Shown: positions 61,645-64,000 of the stretch, in pieces | Position numbering within the stretch: the first letter of the stretch is position 1 | Layout: every line of letters begins with the position of its first letter | NCBI GenBank assembly: GCA_963170055.1 | Contig: CAUJGJ010000005.1 | Location: 1-64,000 of the forward strand | DNA length: 64,000 bases | Direction: 5' to 3' | DNA from: Halisarca cf. caerulea | Taxonomy: Eukaryota; Porifera; Demospongiae; Chondrillida; Halisarcidae | The notes under the pieces: model-generated | Told to the model about the DNA's origin: nothing | The model's input: the letters and a program-made list of their open reading frames with translations, nothing else | Database searches by the model: none | Program-made: the position numbers and the translations under genes

Positions 61645-61853
61645 TACCGTATATCCGGAAATATTGGCGACATTTTTAATTTGGCGGTTTGGCGGTCAGT
61701 ATCAAAATCACCAAATTTGCATAAACCTACTTACTATATGCTTTGTCCTTGCTGTGCAACCGCCAAATTTAATATCTGCCAATATTAAAGTACAGCCTGA
61801 TCTTGTGCAAATCGTCAAATTTAATGATCGCCAATATTTCCGGATATACGGTA
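61645..61853. mobile_element. MITE with TACCGTATATCCGGAAATAT ends
   Basis: A perfect terminal inverted repeat of at least 25 bp (TACCGTATATCCGGAAATAT...) with TA borders. Inside, CGCCAAATTTAAT-like motifs recur in both orientations. Confidence 0.85.
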
Positions 61854-62105
61854 TATTATATGCAGTCTCTTGTGCAATAGCAAAACATGGCAGTCTGCAA
61901 TTTGTATGCATGCTTAATTCTATTTGATTATTGTATGTATAAATACTTATAATATAAAACATAGTTTATATATCAAAAAGCGTAGATTAATCCTACAAAA
62001 ACATGGACAAACAGGATGTAGGAATTTGCACATGCAGTTCACAATTAAACTATAAATTAAATAATTATGTTTAGCTAGATCAACTACATAGTGCACATCT
62101 TAATA

Positions 62106-62187
62106 CAGTGTTCCCCACAGAAACACTACATTAAGATCTGCACCAGAAGCAACAGGCCCTGTTCCAGATATATTGGGGGAAACACTG
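62106..62187. mobile_element. Tiny MITE with CAGTGTTYCCC ends
   Basis: CAGTGTTCCCCACAG at the left pairs with CAGTGTTTCCCCCAA (complement of the right end). It is 82 bp long. The ends resemble hAT-type termini, but no clean 8-bp duplication is visible. Confidence 0.5.
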
Positions 62188-62383
62188 TTAATGCCACAGG
62201 TGTTTATTTAAAACTCCAATGATGGAAAAAAAATTGACATACGTAGTACAGAGTAAAGTAAAGAAAATAACTCTTTCTATATATTTTATGAGGTATTATA
62301 CAAAGTTGGTAGCAGTGAATTGTACAAAGAATGAAGTTGGAGCACAAAGAAATATGCATATACACATTTTTCTTCATAAACTG

Positions 62384-63886
62384 TTACTGTTCACAGGCTA
62401 CAAATACATCTGACAAGTCATCTACTCCAGTAATAACTAGATTCTAAGAAAAAGAAAAGGAAGATAATTGTCACTTTCATATACACAAGAGCATCCAGAA
62501 TTCTTGTGGAAAACATGCACAAACTGATATACGTACAGTAAAAATAACCATTACACAAAATCAAACCTTTTCATTTGCAAGATGAAGAAGACACACAAAA
62601 CATATAGGAATAGACAAATTGCGTCGTGTGGAGTCACTTAATCCACTTGGGACATCTTCATATATCTTCGTGAAAGTAAGTGGATATTCCACAGTCTGAA
62701 ACAGTTAAGCACGTGTTCAAATAATACTCCTTTTGTCCCCGTACTTCATTGAACACAAAGAGGAGGCTCACCTCGTGATTTTCTTGGTGCTTAGTAATGA
62801 CAGACCAAATAGTAGATTTGACCTTCTTGACATCAATTTTCTTGGCAGTCTTAGCATAGTCAATGGTAAGAGGTTGAACCTACAAAATTCAAAATCACAT
62901 ACAGCACAAGATTAATCAAAACGTACAATATTATAGATGAATGCGCACATACACATCAGATTAAAAAAAACAAACTTTTCTGGGCTGAGCTACAAGATTA
63001 TCTCCTACAAATGCAGCAGCCAATGGGTGAGAAAGACTCAGATCATCTTCAGGTAATTGTGTGTCATTTCCAAAAGGTACAAATGTCTCATGCAGGCTAG
63101 AAGATTCCCCACAGGCTCCATCATCATCATCATCATCCACATCAAACTGGAAATATGTGTACAAATAAGAGTAGATAAAAACAAAATTCAATATGTACAT
63201 GTATAAACTGCCATTTCATTGATTAGGATACATCAGAAAACATGCTCAAGAGACAGTACCTGAAATGCAGGACAAAAGTTTTTAACATCATTTTCATTTG
63301 AATAATCGTAACATTCAGCAGCGTCTAAAAGTAGGTTTGCAAGACATATAGCACACAAAGCAAACTTTTCAAAACAGCAACAAGACATATTTACCATCTT
63401 CAGTATCCAATTGTCCCTTGCTACCACTCAATTGCTTTACCTGCAAACACATAAAATCTTGTAATGCAAGTATGAATGTACATATGGATAGGGGATTGTT
63501 TAAAGAATGTTTGGCTTGCTGTTCCAGCTGTCACACTCACATTCATACATATTAAACAAACAGTAACTAGCACACCTTGTATATCTAGGCAACTCACAGT
63601 CCAATGGGGATTATGGAAGAGCCTGAGCAAAGACAGAGCTTCTGTTTTGTCATCATGAGGTAGAGTGGTGAGCTTCATTTTAGACAGAGCAGATTTAGAC
63701 AACTGGGTGCTACCCTGAAAGTACATTAGAAAATATGAATGTACAGACTATATTATGCACTTCTTGTCAAAAGTTGCACTCATATGTACCTTTCCAGGTA
63801 AGAAGTCACTTTCATTAATACTGCAACTAAAATCCATGCGATATACTTTCTTTGGTTCTTTCTTCTTAGACTTCGTTAGCTGTTTG
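62384..63886 (-). CDS. NCAPH: Condensin complex subunit 2 (NCAPH/Barren), C-terminal exons; continues beyond the right edge
   Basis: Minus-strand exons at about 63886-63791, 63718-63600, 63440-63397, 63327-63260, 63149-62980, 62881-62772, 62698-62568 and 62435-62384 encode the C-terminal part of the kleisin subunit of condensin I. Landmarks in order are KKVYRMDFSCSIN, YDYSNENDVKNFCPAFQ (human has a very similar YDYxNPNDxxNFCPA), an acidic DDDDDD stretch, LVAQPRKVQPLTIDYAKTAK, KIDVKKVKSTIWSVI (the conserved C-terminal winged-helix segment that binds the SMC4 head) and NLSIPICFVCLLHLANEK, ending DLSDVFVACEQ before TAA. NCAPH bridges the SMC2/SMC4 heads and recruits HEAT-repeat subunits for mitotic chromosome compaction. 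The N-terminal kleisin part lies outside the window. Confidence 0.93.
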
Positions 63887-64000
63887 AGTGCTATTTTATG
63901 TTGAAACAATAGACATATGTACTGTATACATATGTAACACTATGGAAGTGCAAATGTGTACCCATGCACACTCTATACACCGTTACATATTCATTAAACG

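Larger units (their letters stand above)
61122..62383. other. Intergenic between the converging 3' ends of BLTP1 and NCAPH
   Basis: AT-rich sequence with no gene. It carries two miniature DNA elements (61645-61853 and 62106-62187). Both neighbouring genes terminate into it, so both 3' UTRs lie here. Confidence 0.6.

Overview
This window is nuclear DNA from an animal. The genes are split into many short exons with GT..AG introns, the sequence is AT-rich, and introns and intergenic DNA are full of microsatellites, minisatellites, inverted-repeat transposons and a decayed LINE. A 200-base run of N marks an assembly gap. The proteins (BLTP1/Tweek, DENND10, the condensin subunit NCAPH, an NHL-repeat protein and a MUN-domain protein) are typical of metazoans. 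A basal marine invertebrate such as a sponge would fit the gene density and the NHL gene, but that is inference.

Layout. 1-8.1 kb: intergenic and repeat-rich, with a hairpin, two long inverted-repeat DNA elements, a broken non-LTR retrotransposon and a 42-bp tandem array. 8.16-10.36 kb (+): the 3' part of a TRIM-NHL-like gene. 10.4-17.0 kb: GT and AT microsatellites, 17-bp and 28-bp minisatellites, and a large near-palindromic DNA transposon (15231-16921) flanked by a 9-bp target duplication. 17.0-31.8 kb (+): a many-exon gene for a large helical protein whose C-terminal half resembles the MUN domain of UNC13/BAIAP3. It is followed, across the gap, by a DEP-like domain in a compatible splice phase. 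31.8-34.4 kb: AT microsatellites and no convincing gene. 34.4-39.0 kb (-): DENND10 (FAM45). 39.2-61.1 kb (+): a complete-looking BLTP1 (KIAA1109/Tweek) gene of about 22 kb. Its start lies only 191 bp from that of DENND10, in divergent orientation. 62.4-64.0 kb (-): the C-terminal exons of NCAPH, running off the right edge.

Several of these genes have membrane-related roles in known relatives: BLTP1 in bridge-like lipid transfer, DENND10 in endosomal Rab function, and MUN proteins in vesicle priming. Apart from the head-to-head DENND10/BLTP1 pair, nothing in the sequence shows co-regulation. The most unusual items are the candidate MUN-DEP architecture, a transposon family represented by both a 1.7-kb palindromic and a 57-bp miniature member, a family of ~175-bp pogo-like MITEs in three BLTP1 introns (one nested in another element), and a 19-bp minisatellite with a 133-bp higher-order period inside a DENND10 intron. 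Exon coordinates were read by eye from splice signals and protein similarity, and may be off by a few bases.
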